The notes under the pieces were generated by a model. That model saw only the letters and a list, made by a program, of their open reading frames with translations. It ran no database searches and was not told where the DNA came from. A stretch of 64,000 bases of DNA from Numida meleagris. Lineage: Eukaryota > Chordata > Aves > Galliformes > Numididae. Within the stretch, counting starts at the first letter, position 1, and every line of letters starts with the position of its first letter. The stretch lies in NCBI RefSeq assembly GCF_002078875.1, contig NC_034424.1:3816633-3880632 (forward strand), written 5' to 3'. The translations under genes were made by a program, and so were the position numbers. This document shows positions 12,596 through 25,595 of the stretch, piece by piece.

Positions 12596-12643
12596 GGCTG
12601 AAGTAAATGCATTGTCTTCGGCTGAAGAAAATGCATTGTCTTC
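12596..12643. repeat. 24-bp tandem duplication
   Basis: Two adjacent 24-nt units, 12596-12619 and 12620-12643, read GGCTGAAG(T/A)AAATGCATTGTCTTC and differ at one base. This looks like a recent replication-slippage duplication in intron sequence. Confidence 0.9.
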
Positions 12644-15600
12644 AAACATCTTTCAGTACCCAGAAGTACAGCAAAAGAACAGCTTGAAAAACAACACATT
12701 TGGTAAACCATCTAAAAGGATCAATTCAAATATAAGCAGAAGGACTGGATGAAAATGGAAGTTTTGTTCGTTTTTCTTTATTTCTTTTTAAGTAAGTATA
12801 AATTGATTTTCAAATCCCCTCTTTTAAACCGATAGCAACTGCTAAAAAAAATAAAGTTAAATGTTTGCAGAAGCAGCTCTTCATTGCAAGTATCCATTTT
12901 GAAACTACACAGAGTGTCTTGAGAAAACATTGCACACCTGTGAACTAAAAACCAGGCCTCTGAAATACATCACCAGCTGAGCACCTGGAAGATGAGAAAC
13001 CTGATAATGCCCTTTGAAAAATACTGAGCAAGGCCTTCTTAAAAAGGAAAGAATATTATTTATAACCACTTTCCTACAACGCACCTGCGCTACCTTAACC
13101 CACTTCCCAGATAATCAAGTTACAGACTTCTCTGTCCGTTTTCATTCAATTATTCCTGTAAATGGGGTTTAAGACAAAATTGCATTTAAATAATAGGAAT
13201 GACAATACCTGGCACTGACACGGCACTTTCTATCAATGTTTGTCAACCAGCACCTGCAGTCCCACACTGCTGGAGGAGAACCTGACATGCAGGCAGATCT
13301 GGAGATACCATCAGTCAGCTGCAAAGCCGGGGTCACAAAGCAGAGCTTTTTGTTCAGAGGTTGACTCTACACCCAGTCCATTTTCTGTGTATTAGGTTCT
13401 TTTACTTAACGCAATTATGCATGTATTTATTTTGATTGCATACCATCACAACACCCCAGGCTGCCTAACAGCAGTTGCATTCATTAAAATAGCAAAGTGG
13501 TGGCTTTTTACTTCAAAATGTCTCCTTCCATTGGAGCTAATGCCCCCTCTAGCTCCTAGGCTTTCACAAGCCAAGTAAATAGCCCAAAGCAGAACACCCC
13601 TCTGATAACACTCTAGAAGTCATTAATGTCAAACCTTGAAATCTGCAGGAGCATAGGTTTTTCCCAGAAAAATATCTGCCAAAAGACCAAAAAAAGAGAA
13701 AAAAAAAAAAAAGGAGGGGGAGGGGGCAGGGATAGAGCACACCAGGATCTTAATATCACGAGTGGAGAAGTCATAGACCATTGGCTCACAAACTGTCTGT
13801 GGGAAACAAGTACATTAGCAATGTCCATGAAGTTATTGTATGGAGCAGTTTCTTCTGCTTTATAAAAAAGCCCAATACTTAGTTTCTGTGTAGGGGACAT
13901 ATTTGGGGGTCCCACAATTGCTTTCGATGATAAGTAGAAATTTAAAAGTAAAGAGAGCTTCTGTCTGACACGGCAGGGAGAGGTTGCTCTCATCACTCAT
14001 GACCCCAAACCTGGCTCTAGAAGGAAACCCCCTTTTCATGAAGAAGGAACGGTCCCTTCAGGACAGAGCAATTCCCATTGACAGAGCAGTTACACTGCAT
14101 GGGAAGATGCAGATCTGGATGCTAAAAGACAGGCAAAGTTTTACATTAAATAGAAATTCCCATGTTCCTACCATAAAGACGGTAAGTGTAGGAAAAATGC
14201 CATCTGTGCATCCTCTCCAAAGAGACAATTTTTAGATCCTGTAAAATCAAACGTACTTCTGCTCTCAGATTGCTGCTTCCTGGAAGTGCTATCAGTAAAG
14301 TCAGGAGATACTTAAACCCTTCAGAGCCAGGATGCTTTTAGAAAGGGAAGTGGGAATACTTCACGTTGCCAGAAAAAAAAAAAAAAGACATAAATTTTGC
14401 TTTTGTCACTATCAAAACATCTATTTCAAAGCGAAAAACAACGCAGCTGAAGCATTCAGCTGTTCAAGCAGGGTCTTACTGATATATCAACACCCAAACC
14501 CAAGGAAAGCCTCCAAGGAACCCAAGGAAAGTGGGTGGAGATGGACTGGGCAAACAGCTACATTTTAGGCAGTGTAATAGAATGCAGTAGGCAGTACAGA
14601 TGAGAGAAGACAGGAGAAGAAAATGACGATTTGGTAAGTAATGTTTTCAAGGGAAAAGAAGGCTTTTTTTGTTGCTGATTCTTTTTTTAATATCAGATCC
14701 CACATAATCTCTTGACAGCAGTAGCAGGAGGCAAAAGGGAGATTCATCACTTCCATATCACCAACACTGCCAGCTACCAAGGGACAATCCCAGCCCCCGT
14801 TCACATAGTAGAGAAGTCCTTAGCAGCATCCACATCCACACTAAAGCATCACACTGAAGGGGAGGTTTTCTACTTCATTCTTTTGCATGCAGATCCTCCC
14901 CAGCACTCCCTGCTCTCAGGGCATACCATGGAGGTGAAAGCCCAGTTCTGTTATCCTCTCCAGTTGCCTAGATGTGTGGCTTTCATAGCTGATGAGGAAA
15001 GCTGAGCAAATATGTTATGATGAATAATTTATGCAACTAACTTAGATGTTTATCTTCAGCACATGGAATATCTAACAGCCAGCTGCAATTCCCTCTAATT
15101 TATGCATTATTTGAATTTACTTAGTGACATTCTTCAAGCTGCATTTTTTTTAGGCTATAGCATAGTATTTTTCTGTATTCTCTCCTCATGTATTGTTGCT
15201 TGGTTGAGACTGGTCAATCAAATGATACAATATTGTCTAGCTTCCTCATTAATGACCACAAATACCTTTCCACATTTTAAACTTGGCTTCCTCAGTATCA
15301 GAATATTTTTTATTCAAAGCAAAGCTCTGAATACTAACAATCTTCCATGTAAACCACAGAACTCTGTGCTGTAGGATGCACTGGAGGACAAGATTATGGT
15401 ACAATTTTGGAAAACAGACTTGACATTAATGAATATGGCCAGTGAAATGAGTGAGAATTATTGAAGTGACTGAAAAAAAAAGGTCTGCAAGGAGCAGTAT
15501 ACCTCCAGCCTTAGGGGATAATCCGACCAGTAACTCCTGAAATCTGTGAAGAAACACCTCCAAGAACAGGTTTTCTATTAACTTTCAATGTCAGGCTTAA

Positions 15601-15834
15601 TTGCATTTTCTACAGAAGCAGCTGCTGTTGGCCAAAGCAGAATCCATGGTACCAGGTCAGGCAAACAAGCTCTCGTCTGATTGTCACCACTGAATCCTTC
15701 AGTCTGAATCCTTGGAGGACTCATCAAGGCCTTGGGTTTATGGATGCTGTGTGTAGAGGGGCACTGAAATTCTTCCTCCCAGAAATCCTTCTCAGCAACA
15801 TCAGCGCCACTGCCCAGAAAGCACAGATGAGGCC

Positions 15835-15900
15835 CCAAGGGTCTCAAGGCACTTTATAAAAGAGAAAAATCATGTTGTTGTTTGCTAGTTTTCCAGGTGA
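15835..15900 (+). repeat. possible ancient SINE end (weak)
   Basis: GGTCTCAAGGCACTTTATAAA resembles the 'tctcaaagcactttacaaa' motif seen in old amniote SINE/LINE-derived relics. The match is short and the call is weak. Confidence 0.25.
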
Positions 15901-17090
15901 AGAAGTTGCAAAGAGTTGACCGGTATTGTGATGGTACCCCCTGATTATGGTTGGGATTAAATACAGTCTTGTGACCCTCGGGTGAAATCCCTGCCCGGGA
16001 CGTGAACTTCTGCCAGTGGGAAAGCTTTTATGGGCTTCAGAAAGGAGATAAACCTCTTAACAAGGAGGAGAAAGGATCTGTATCCCTGATGTAGAGACGG
16101 GATAAGGAGGAACTATGAGCTAACGTCTGAGTAGCGGAGGAGAGGCACTTGTTTATGCTCTAACGTCTCGCCAGTGTAGACAGCCCTTGCTAATGGGGAG
16201 AGTACGCAGGAAAATGCCTGCCAGGTCAGTGGAGAGCAGTCTGCTCTCTAATATCTGGTGAAAGCACTGAAGAGTCTACTCTTAATGGCTGGAAGGGGTA
16301 GTGTCTCACTGCTAGTACCTAAGAGAGGGGAGAGGAAAGCGAGGGATGAAGTACATGCAGTAGCCTCAGAGAGGCAGATGTGCATATTTCAGCCCTTCCC
16401 CTTTGTCAAGTAAGGGGATGCATTTGATTTGTATATGGCTCTATCCAGGAAAATACTTACCCCCCCCTCCCAGAGTCTGTGTTAATGAGCTAGCCATCAA
16501 GGCCATGCATGTCAGACAGACAGAGTCACTGGGGACGCCTCAGCGCTCATTAGCACTATGACCCCTCCAGGGAAACACACAAAAAAAGGGGGGAAAAATG
16601 CTGAAGAGACAAGTCAAAAGCCTCGAATGGGAACATCACCCAGACCCCCACTGCAACAACTGCAACAACAGAGAGGCTAGGAGAATCCAAGGGCAGGAAC
16701 AGGGAGAGAAGTCTGAAAAAGAGAGGCCGTCGGAGCAAATTAAATTCCCCATCTTCAAACAGCCAAGGCGACCAAAGGACGTAAGTGAAGAAATAAGTTC
16801 AGTACAGACCTCAGGGATTGTTGCTTGAAACCAAAAAGAAATTAAATGCATTAAACAATGAACGAGACAGAGTCTGTTCAGAAAAAAAAAAGAAAAAGAA
16901 AAACAGAAGAGAGAGAAACTGAACAAAGTCCATAACTATCACAATATCATCCCAATGCCTTCTGCTCCTGTGATGCTGCATTTGTCAGTGGGAATTGGGC
17001 AAGGAAAGGGCACCAGCTCCCCCCTGATCAGTGGTTCTTTACCTGTGCTATAGAACACAGCTCAAAAGCAGTTGACTGCTCCGATGGTCG

Positions 17091-17345
17091 TAGAATCATA
17101 GAATCACAGAATCGTGAAGGTTGGAAAGACCATGAAGATCATTAAGCTCAACCACCAGCCCACCGCCACCGTGCCCACTAACCATGTCCCTCAGTGTGAC
17201 ATTTACCCTCTTCTTGAACACCACGACTCCCTGGGCAGCCTGTTCCAGTACCTCACCACTCCTTCTTAGAACACATTTTTCCTAATTTCCAACCTGAGCT
17301 TTCGCTCACATAACTTAAAGCCATTACCTCCCACCTCTCTGGTGA
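17091..17345 (-). mobile_element. CR1 LINE fragment
   Basis: The repeated tail AGAATCATAGAATCACAGAATC is followed by GGTTGGAAAGACCATGAAGA, then CCCTGGGCAGCCTGTTCCAG and TTTTTCCTAATTTCCAACCT. This is the CR1 3' UTR in reverse orientation. The fragment is about 255 bp and 5'-truncated; similarity fades after the 'cattacctcccacctctctgg' segment. Confidence 0.9.
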
Positions 17346-18562
17346 GCAGACAGAGCCTTTCCAAACAGGGCAGCACTCTCTTCAGTAATAACAAGACACA
17401 AACATTGCTTAATGCCCTCCACCTGCCCTGCTGCACATATGGTGATGTCAATAGGATGCCGGGTAAGAGACAGAGAGCTCCTGGAGCCTTCTTGTTCTCT
17501 TGGGTTTTGGTATACACGCATCTCCCTCAGCTCATGTTTACCCCTTGTTTTCATCCAAGTACCTCACAATCATTCAGGCTCACGTTTTGGGGCACCCCTA
17601 TGTTGCAGAGAAGTGTCATTAGCTGTATGGATGTGAACAAGAACACAGACAGTTTTTAGACTTCATCCAGGTAAAACAGAAGCTTTTTGATAGCATCAGG
17701 AACTGAGTCCAGCGTCCTCTAAAATCCTCCTGGATGCTCCTACAACAGAGCTGGGATTTCTGTTTGTTTGCTCTGTTTGTTTTTCCTTTTCTCAATCTAA
17801 TTGTCCCAGCCAGGGGCTCCACAAAGTACCAGTTATCTCCAGTCCCCAGGGTGATAGCTCATCCAGGCTGCTGTGAGCCCGACTGCAAACAATGCCACGG
17901 AGGCAGGGCAGGAGTGGGACTGCAGCACTGTAATGCTTATCTTTTACCGCCAGATCTGGCTTAATGTGAGCCTGTGCTGGCTATCTGTGGTCATGGTGGG
18001 CTTGGTGATGTTTTATTTCTAGTCCATGCCCTCAAAGTGCCAGACAGCCCCAGGCCGAGCACTGCAATATTCCTTCAGCAGTTCCCTCTGCAGCCTGGCC
18101 CCTTCTCTATCTAGGCCAGCATGAAGAAGTCAGCCTTCAAAGCTGAGCTTTTCAAAGGCCCTACAAGAATTAGTTTCCTGTGAGGGCTTGGCACTCATCC
18201 CCCCTAATCTGTTTAAGAAAACTCCAGTCCATAAATTCAAACCAGTTCCAAATTAGACAGAGGATGAAGACTTGCCATAAAAGAAAGAGAGAGGAAAAAA
18301 AAATCTAGAGAAGTACAAAAAAGGAATCATTTAAGTTGAAAATCTGACAGCATTTTGCATAACAACCAGGCCAGCAGACAGGCTGCCATATGACAGCCAG
18401 CAGGTGAATCAGATAAAGAAATTGATTATTGATCTATTGATTAATGCTGTGCTGTCCATGCCAGTTTTATTCCTTTAGGAGCATACGGCTGCACAGGACC
18501 GAACCCAAGGTGAAGTCCATCAGTGCCCGGGTCACTCCAGATAAACATCTAGAAGAAGTAGA

Positions 18563-18662
18563 GTCATAGAATCATAGAATCATAGAATTAGCTAGGTTGG
18601 AAAAGACCTACAAGATCATCCAGTCCAACCATCCACCTACCACCAATAACCTCACTGACTGA
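18563..18662 (-). mobile_element. CR1 LINE 3' fragment
   Basis: Three tail units (TCATAGAA) precede GGTTGGAAAAGACCTACAAG and ATCATCCAGTCCAACCATCC. The element is a short minus-orientation CR1, about 100 bp, 5'-truncated near 18662. Confidence 0.9.
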
Positions 18663-21237
18663 CACCTTCATGTTCCTCAGGACAGAGGAAGAACTTTCCG
18701 TTGTTTTTCCTTGGTCTGTACTTTGGCCATATGTTTGGTCTTGGCTGAGGTGTTTGAGACTTCAGCATCTCCCCCTGTTCTAGGCAATCACTTCAGCCTG
18801 CTACAAACAGAGTTTTGCCTTTTGTCTCTCTGCTATTTTTCTAAAATTAAAAAAAAAAAAAAAACTGTTCAGGGGCTGAAATTTTTTTTGTTTTGTTTTG
18901 GTTTTTTTTGTTGTTTAGAAGGAGAGGGAGATGAATAATAAGCCCAGAATGACACAAAGTTTGCAAGAAACAATAAGAAAGAAAATTACTTCAAAGTTAG
19001 GTGGATTTTGTGTGACCTTGAAAGTATCTGGGTAAACAGATTGTTCCAGCAGTGAATTAAAAACCAATCAGACAAACATGGCTCTGAGCCTTGCGTTCTC
19101 TGTTAGGATGTGACTACACCTGGATCTCTCAGGAGACAGCAAGTAATTGTTGGGCGCTGGAAAGATCGATTTATTTCAAAAAAGATGAAACCGGAATAAA
19201 CGTATTACTAGAGAGTCAAAGCAGAGTGATTCAGCGTAGGTGAGTATGAGTTTAAAGACAGGTCATTAATTTTGGTCATTATTAAGTTTGCTCAATATTA
19301 AATTTCATCGTTTCTAAGATGTGGCTGTGATTCCTAGCCCAGATTAGCTACCATGCAGACAACCATAAGCAAGCACAGTAGAGTAGGTTACCATCCCTCC
19401 CACTGCATGAGGTCACTTCCAAGTTAGATATTTCTGCCCTCTCAGCTAACACACAGTAATTTCTAAACTGCTTCAGCACAGAGTAAACTCATCAGTTACT
19501 CTCGCCTGTCGTCTATTGATCCATTCTCATATTCCACCTGAGTCAGCTGGTCCCGTTCCCTTCCATCACACCCATCGGGTTACAGTGCAACTGCCTGTGG
19601 GACATTTGTTCCACTCAACTTTCACCATAATGCACTTTGTGCAGAATTCATTGCAAGCAGCACAAACCTCAGGCATTAGAGATGCCCTTTCCAACACCAG
19701 CCTACTTAAGCTTCCTCCACCCTGGAGACTTGCTTGTAAGTAGTTCCCATTACTGTTAACACCATTTCAGCTGTTTTCAGCACTGTGCTGACGGCGCTTC
19801 TTTTGAGCCACTACAATTTACATAGCAGTTGATACTGGCTGCTAGAAGCTGGAGTGACATCTCTACTAGAGCTTCCAGCGTTGTTAGCACCGCTGCAGCT
19901 TAACAAACATTAGCAACAATAGGAAGTGGTCTGTTCTGTTGCTGTTTTCTTCCTAAAAGACTGCCTGAACCAGACGTGGTTTGTTAAGCTACTGAAGAAG
20001 CTGTTCTAATGGGCTGCCAGGTCCTGTGCTCCAAGCACTGAAACAGACAATACAGAGACACCCATTCCTTCACTGTGAATTATGATAAAAATCATAGGAG
20101 ATGCAGCCAGAGCAATTCTCCATTAAAATATCTGAGGTCGCCTAGAGAAACTTGTCTACCAACCAGGCATGTTGAATTCTACCGTTACTACGATGACTCT
20201 GATATTGCTTTTTTCACAGCGCGATCTCCTGGATTTATGTTTCTCTCCTAAGACCCAGAATTCAGGAGAAAGCAGATGCTGGGAAGTCAACGGGCTGTCA
20301 CAAACACGCCGTCAAAGACCAGCAGTGTGAAGCAACAGATGGAAACAACCAAGTTGCTGGTGGAGTTCTGTATGGTCTTGAGGAAACCTGGGATAATTAA
20401 TGCAAAATTAGCTTCTCTTTCTTCCAATTCCCTTCTTCTCCTTGTGTGTTCCTTTCCTCAGCATATTATAAAGGGCTGAAAGGAAGCTACGATATAGGAT
20501 GGTGAGAGACCTCACTAAGTCTGAGCATGGGAGAAAAATGGAAATTCGTCAGCCCAGTAAGAAGGAACAATAAGAAGAAGATAACTCCTCCTGACAGTGT
20601 TTGTTTGGACTCTAGTAGGACAGAGGTTTAAACTCCTCAGGAAACCCTCCTGATACAGCTAAATAGTACGTGAAAACATTTAACTTTGCTATTTCTTAAA
20701 GCAAGTTTCAAAAGGAAGACAGGCAGACGTTCTCATTCATAGAGCAGACAGAAAATCCCCCGGGGGAGGGCTGCTCTGTGCCATGCCTTGGTGAGCTCTC
20801 CCCATCCCACGTATCCTCTCACCAGGCCAGGTCTGCCCTGCCACAGAACTCACCATTGCTCACCAGTATTCTTATGAGCACAGCAGTATGAATCAAAGGC
20901 TGCAACAAGAACGTAGTTTGGAACAAGTTGTTTCATTAAATTGCACTTGCTTCATTTCCTGAAGATACCGGTGTTTGGACTTCTGGTGATATTTTCCCCT
21001 AATTTTAGCTACAGCAAGCTGATAACCTCAGCTTGCAACACCACAGCCCCAAGCTTCACTCTTTACTTATCGTGATTCACAGTAAACTCGGATGAAAAAA
21101 GTGTGATAAACGTGTACTTGAACTTTAATTTCTCATGTTACAGGCACAAGTACCTGACTACTGCACTACTGGCAACTGAAGCACGGCATTTGTCAATACT
21201 GGGAAAGCAAGCACCAGAAATTTAGCCTTGATTGCCC

Positions 21238-21253
21238 TTTTTTTTTTTTTTTT
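21238..21253. repeat. poly(T) run, 16 nt
   Basis: An uninterrupted run of T. There is no recognisable retrotransposed sequence beside it. Confidence 0.9.
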
Positions 21254-23024
21254 CTCAAAAAGCACAGAATTCTCCAACGCAGCATGCAACCATGTTTCAA
21301 AATGCGAACTGTTGTTAGAAAATGGAGCCATCACCCCCCTCCGGTCAGTGGTGCTACGCTCTTGGCAAAGCTTCAAATTCACGGTGCCAGGAGGAGAAAC
21401 AAAGTGTTGTTTAAACACCGAACCCCTCCTTCCTCCTACACCCAGCTGTGCCCCCCAGCATGTCCCAGCACAGCCATCTGGGCACTGTGACCGTGCCTGC
21501 GGGCTTAGCAAGAGCAGCGATGGCAAAGCGATCCCCTCGCCCACCCCTCACCCCTGAGTCATCCTCAGCTGATGGAGGCCATGCTGCTTCGGGTGCTGCT
21601 GGGTGGCTTGGATGGGTAACGCCAGCCGGTTGGCAACGCCACCTGTTTGCATCTGGGACCTCGTGCCGCAGGCTGGGTGAGGGGTTTAGTCCAGGTTAAA
21701 TGAAGGGAAGAGGCCCTGTACCCTGGGGAATATCCTTCAGGTGGAAGACAGTGCTCCTGGGGGCTCCCCTGGGGGCTCTGCTTGGGCTGGGTATAGGTGC
21801 ACGGAGAATCATGACCTGCAGAGATGCAATAGGGTGGGGAGGGCGGTCACTGTCTGCCCCTAAAGACCCAGCACTGGTCACCAGCCTCTGAAGGACCCAT
21901 GAAATGGGAGGGCTCAGCAGCTGGCATCCTTCAGCACCCCCCACCCACCCAATCCCCCCCTTTGTGCAGGAAGCACTCACAGGGATGTGGGGAATGAGAG
22001 CAGAAGTGAGCAAAATCCATTTTGCCATCATAGAACAAAACCGCCTTCCGCTCCCACACCGATCCTTGCTTCTTTATTCCTACGATGTTGTCTATCAGTG
22101 TTTCCTCTTAGCTGGGATACGGGTGAACGGTGGTTCCTGCTCACACTTCCTCGGGACACCCATTCCTGATCCTTCACCCCAAGCTCCATGGTTCAACATC
22201 TGCTTGGTTTCCAAGCTGTGCTTTTATACCCAGGCTGATTGCCAAGACTTCCAGTTCCAACAGTGACATCCAGCAAGCCAGGGTATATACAGTGGCTATT
22301 TGCAGAGACTGCCTCCTCTCACAGAGTTCACAGAATGCAGATGGTAACTGGGCCTGAAGTTACCAGTAAAGGCTGAGAAATTAGGCTGCAGAGAATAACT
22401 GCAGCAAAATTCAAACCATCCATAATCAGAGACATTTGTGTTTTGTTCAAGACTTAAAAAAAAAAAAAAAGTCCCCAAAAGCCTGTGACATTTCAGAATT
22501 ACAGGAAAATGGAAGAAATTTTCTCTAGGAAAAAGGTGACCCATTTCCTCAGACTACATCCCTCTTTAGCAAAAAAAAGAAAAAAAAAAAACCTGAACAC
22601 AAGCAGCGAGAAAGCCTTGAACATTCCCCAGTCGCTCCAAAATCTCATTTCAACCAAAATCAGTTTTGATGTATTTAATTTTCATTTCCAGTCATGCCAT
22701 TTCAATCTCAGGCATGTTTTGATGGAGGAAATAAAAAGGCTACAATAAAATAAAAATTCACAAACTCATGAAGAAAGGCAATCTTTTTGCATGCTGCAAA
22801 GTGGCCTGCAATAAAAAGACAACCGTGCCTTTCGTGCAACATTTCATAAAGGAGAAGCTTTATTTTTGTCATGTCCTATCCAGGGAACAGGGATGAGTGA
22901 ATGCAAATACCTTTGTTTTCTGGGATCTGTTTGCAATGCTCTGAAGAACTTGGTTATTCAGGCATGTGCTTAGCAATTTCCCAATCTCGTCATGTTTCCT
23001 TTAACTGTTACCTGTGACTTTGAT

Positions 23025-23115
23025 GTATGGATCTCAAAGCACTTTTAAACAAATGTGTCAGTGCAGGCAGTGAAACCAAGGCAGCAAGAGATGAACAACT
23101 CTTCCAAGGAAGAGA
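23025..23115 (+). repeat. possible ancient SINE relic (weak)
   Basis: GGATCTCAAAGCACTTTTAAAC followed by a 'gtgaaaccaaggcagcaagagatgaacaactcttccaagg' segment resembles MIR-type 3' regions (count-rich 'gaaactgaggc ... gacttgcccaagg'). It is strongly diverged. Confidence 0.35.
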
Positions 23116-23282
23116 TCCACCATGAAGCACAGCCATGAACAAAATTAACCCAGGTCTGGGGCCAGACTAAAGCATTTCAGCAGAAGGGACTGAAGTAGCA
23201 ACAAGCAGACCCAGCCCCACAGTGGTGATGGAGAACAGAAGAAGGGCAGGAAGCAAATGTCTTCAGAAAACACCACTGCAGG

Positions 23283-23468
23283 TGGAATAGGAGCAGGTTG
23301 TCCAGAGAGGTGGTGGTGCCCCACCCCTGCAGACAGCCAAGGTCAGGCTGCTGGGGCTCTGAGCACTGATGGAGCTGTGCGTGTCCCTGTGCACTGCAGG
23401 GAGTGAGACCAGATGGCTTTTAAGGCCCCTTCCAACTCAATTCTATGATTCTGTGATTCTGTGATTCC
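23283..23468 (+). mobile_element. CR1 LINE 3' fragment
   Basis: The plus-orientation sequence contains CAGGTTGTCCAGAGAGGTGG, a GTGCCCCACCCCTGCAGACA block, GCCCCTTCCAACTCAATTCT, and ends with three ATTCTRTG units. This is the last ~185 bp of CR1. Confidence 0.9.
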
Positions 23469-25112
23469 TGAATCCCAGACCTTTGGGGAAGACACAAGGA
23501 CCATGTGCAAGCAGCGAAGAACTGCATAACACTGCCAAGACGGAGCTGGTGGGTTTGTTTGTAGTAAAAGTGCAAGGGATCAGATGCACACCCATGACAT
23601 TTATCTTCCAGGTGGTAATAGGACTCCAGAGCTGTGAAATCAATCTAATGAAATGCAAACCACTTCCTTTAGGAAGGTGATGCTGATTGCCGACTCTGTT
23701 GTCTCCCAATCAGTAAAGGAGGACGTGCAGGTTGGTCTGGGAGAGGAGGCTGAGGACCTCCAAGGCCTCCAGCTCATCCACATTGCCTCACACTGTCCAA
23801 ATTCATGTCTTTTTATGACTAAATCAGAGCCACAAGTCCAGGAGGCTGGTTTAGTGTAAAAAGGAGCCTCAAAGTGTTTCCTCAGCCAGCAGAGCCTCAG
23901 GCACACCCAAAATAGCTGGGAGGGTTTGCTCTACTCACTCTGTAGGCACAAAAACTACAGGGATGGGAGAGAGTTCAGCACAAGGGCAGCAGTGCAAATT
24001 GCTAACTGCCCTGCAATGCGTGCAGAGCTGCCTATGTGCCTGCCTGCAGGAATCACTTAATTCAGCTGCAGAGCAACATACACATGCATGCTAAGGTCCA
24101 CATTTGAAATTCAGGTCCTGGAGAACCCAAGAGCAAAACCTCCTTGAGTTCAGCACAGGCAGCATCCAGCCCCAAGTGCAAAAGCAATCTCAAGGTCCTG
24201 CAGGGCTCTGCATTGCAAGCAGGGCTGCTCTGCTGCATTGCAATCCGGGGCTTGGGAAAGGCCCTGAATATGGCTCTGCCTTTTTTAAGGCAGCCCCACC
24301 ATTCAGGGTATGTAAGGAGGAAAGAGAAGTCCGCTGCATGGGGAGTTGTTTTAGTTTTTCAAGGTTACTAGGGAGTGAAACTGAGAGTGAAGGGGCTGTT
24401 CTTCAGTAAGGGCTCTTACGCCTCAGATTTTCATTTTGGCTTGGCAGGTCTTTGCTTTGTGCCTTTGTCGTGGCTCAGGAATCCTTTGCTGAGGCTGGGT
24501 GGGAGCTTCCGCGAGGTCAGCTCTTCCCCTCTCACCCGCACTGCTCGCTTTCATGGTAAGCTTTTTTTGGTTGAGTTGAAGTCAGGATGTCTCCAAGGCA
24601 AGGCACTGGAAACCCAGTCTGGGGGTGATCAGAGGCTGAGAAGACCTCTCCTCATGGCTAAAAAAATTAAAAGCACCAGCTCTGAGCCCGCATGTCAGCT
24701 AAAGCCATAGCTGTGGCTGAATAAGGGTTTATGTGCTATTGCACCTCTGAGCCTCTGCTCAGAAATAACGAAGCAGACCCCAGGATTCTGAGGCATATGC
24801 ATATGTATATATTTACCTACTGAACAAAACAGCAATATCTGCAATGCTTTTTATTTGCCTGCTGTGTTTTGAGATTTAAAGACTCATCTTTTCTGGCTTT
24901 TCTTTGCAATCCTAAAAGACAGCCTATTCTTAATTTTTAAATTGAAGCTGTGAGTTGTACAATTACATGACTCAAACCTGGAAGTGCTTAAAGAAGAGGG
25001 AAGAAAAACTGTTATGAATCCCCTCCCAAGTCTTACAAAGATTGGAAAAAATAAAATCTGTGAGATCTAGTAGGGAACTGGTCCCAAAGTTTCCTGCTAT
25101 CAGCAGGATATC

Positions 25113-25592
25113 AATCCCAGATATCTGTACAGACTACGAGAAGAACTCGTTGAGAGAAGCCGTGTGGAGAAGGACTTTGGGGATCCTGAAAAAGAGGGGA
25201 CAAAAAGCTGCACATGAGCCAGCAACGTGTGTTTGCAGCCCAGAAGGCCAACAGTATCCTGGTCTGCATCAACAGACAGGGAGGGGACTGTCCCCTTCTG
25301 TTCTGCTCTCATGAGGCCCCATCTGGAATACTGAGCCCAGGTGTGGGTCTCCCAGAACAAGAAAGATGTAGAGCTGTTGGAGCAGGTGCAGAGGAGGGCC
25401 ACGAGGATGCTCAGAGTGCTGCAGCACCTCTGCTATGGAGATAGCTGAGAGCTGGAGGTGTTCAGCCTGGAGAAGAGAAGGGAAGGGAACCTCATTGTGG
25501 CCTTCCAGTACTTAAAGGAGCTTTTAAACAGGAGGGAGAGTGACTTTTTACATGGGCAGAGAGTGATAGGACAAGGGAAAATGGCTTTAAAC
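25113..25592 (+). mobile_element. CR1 LINE fragment (end of ORF2 and 3' region)
   Basis: This is the longest CR1 piece in the window, about 480 bp. Recognisable blocks in order are 'gagaagaactcgttgagag', 'gagccagcaacgtgtgtttgcagcccagaaggccaacag', 'catgaggccccatctggaatactg', 'gagctgttggagcaggtgcagaggagggccacgaggatg' and 'gtgataggacaagggaaaatggctttaaact'. These correspond to the C-terminal part of the CR1 reverse transcriptase ORF and what follows. The reading frame is broken. The usual 3' tail is missing: similarity stops near 25592 and mariner sequence begins within a few bases. Confidence 0.85.
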
Positions 25593-25595
25593 TTG

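Noticed and set aside
17030..17065. hAT transposon terminal repeat (CAGTGGTTCTTTACCTGTG)
   Set aside because: Resembles a hAT end only over about 18 bases, with no partner end or internal similarity seen.
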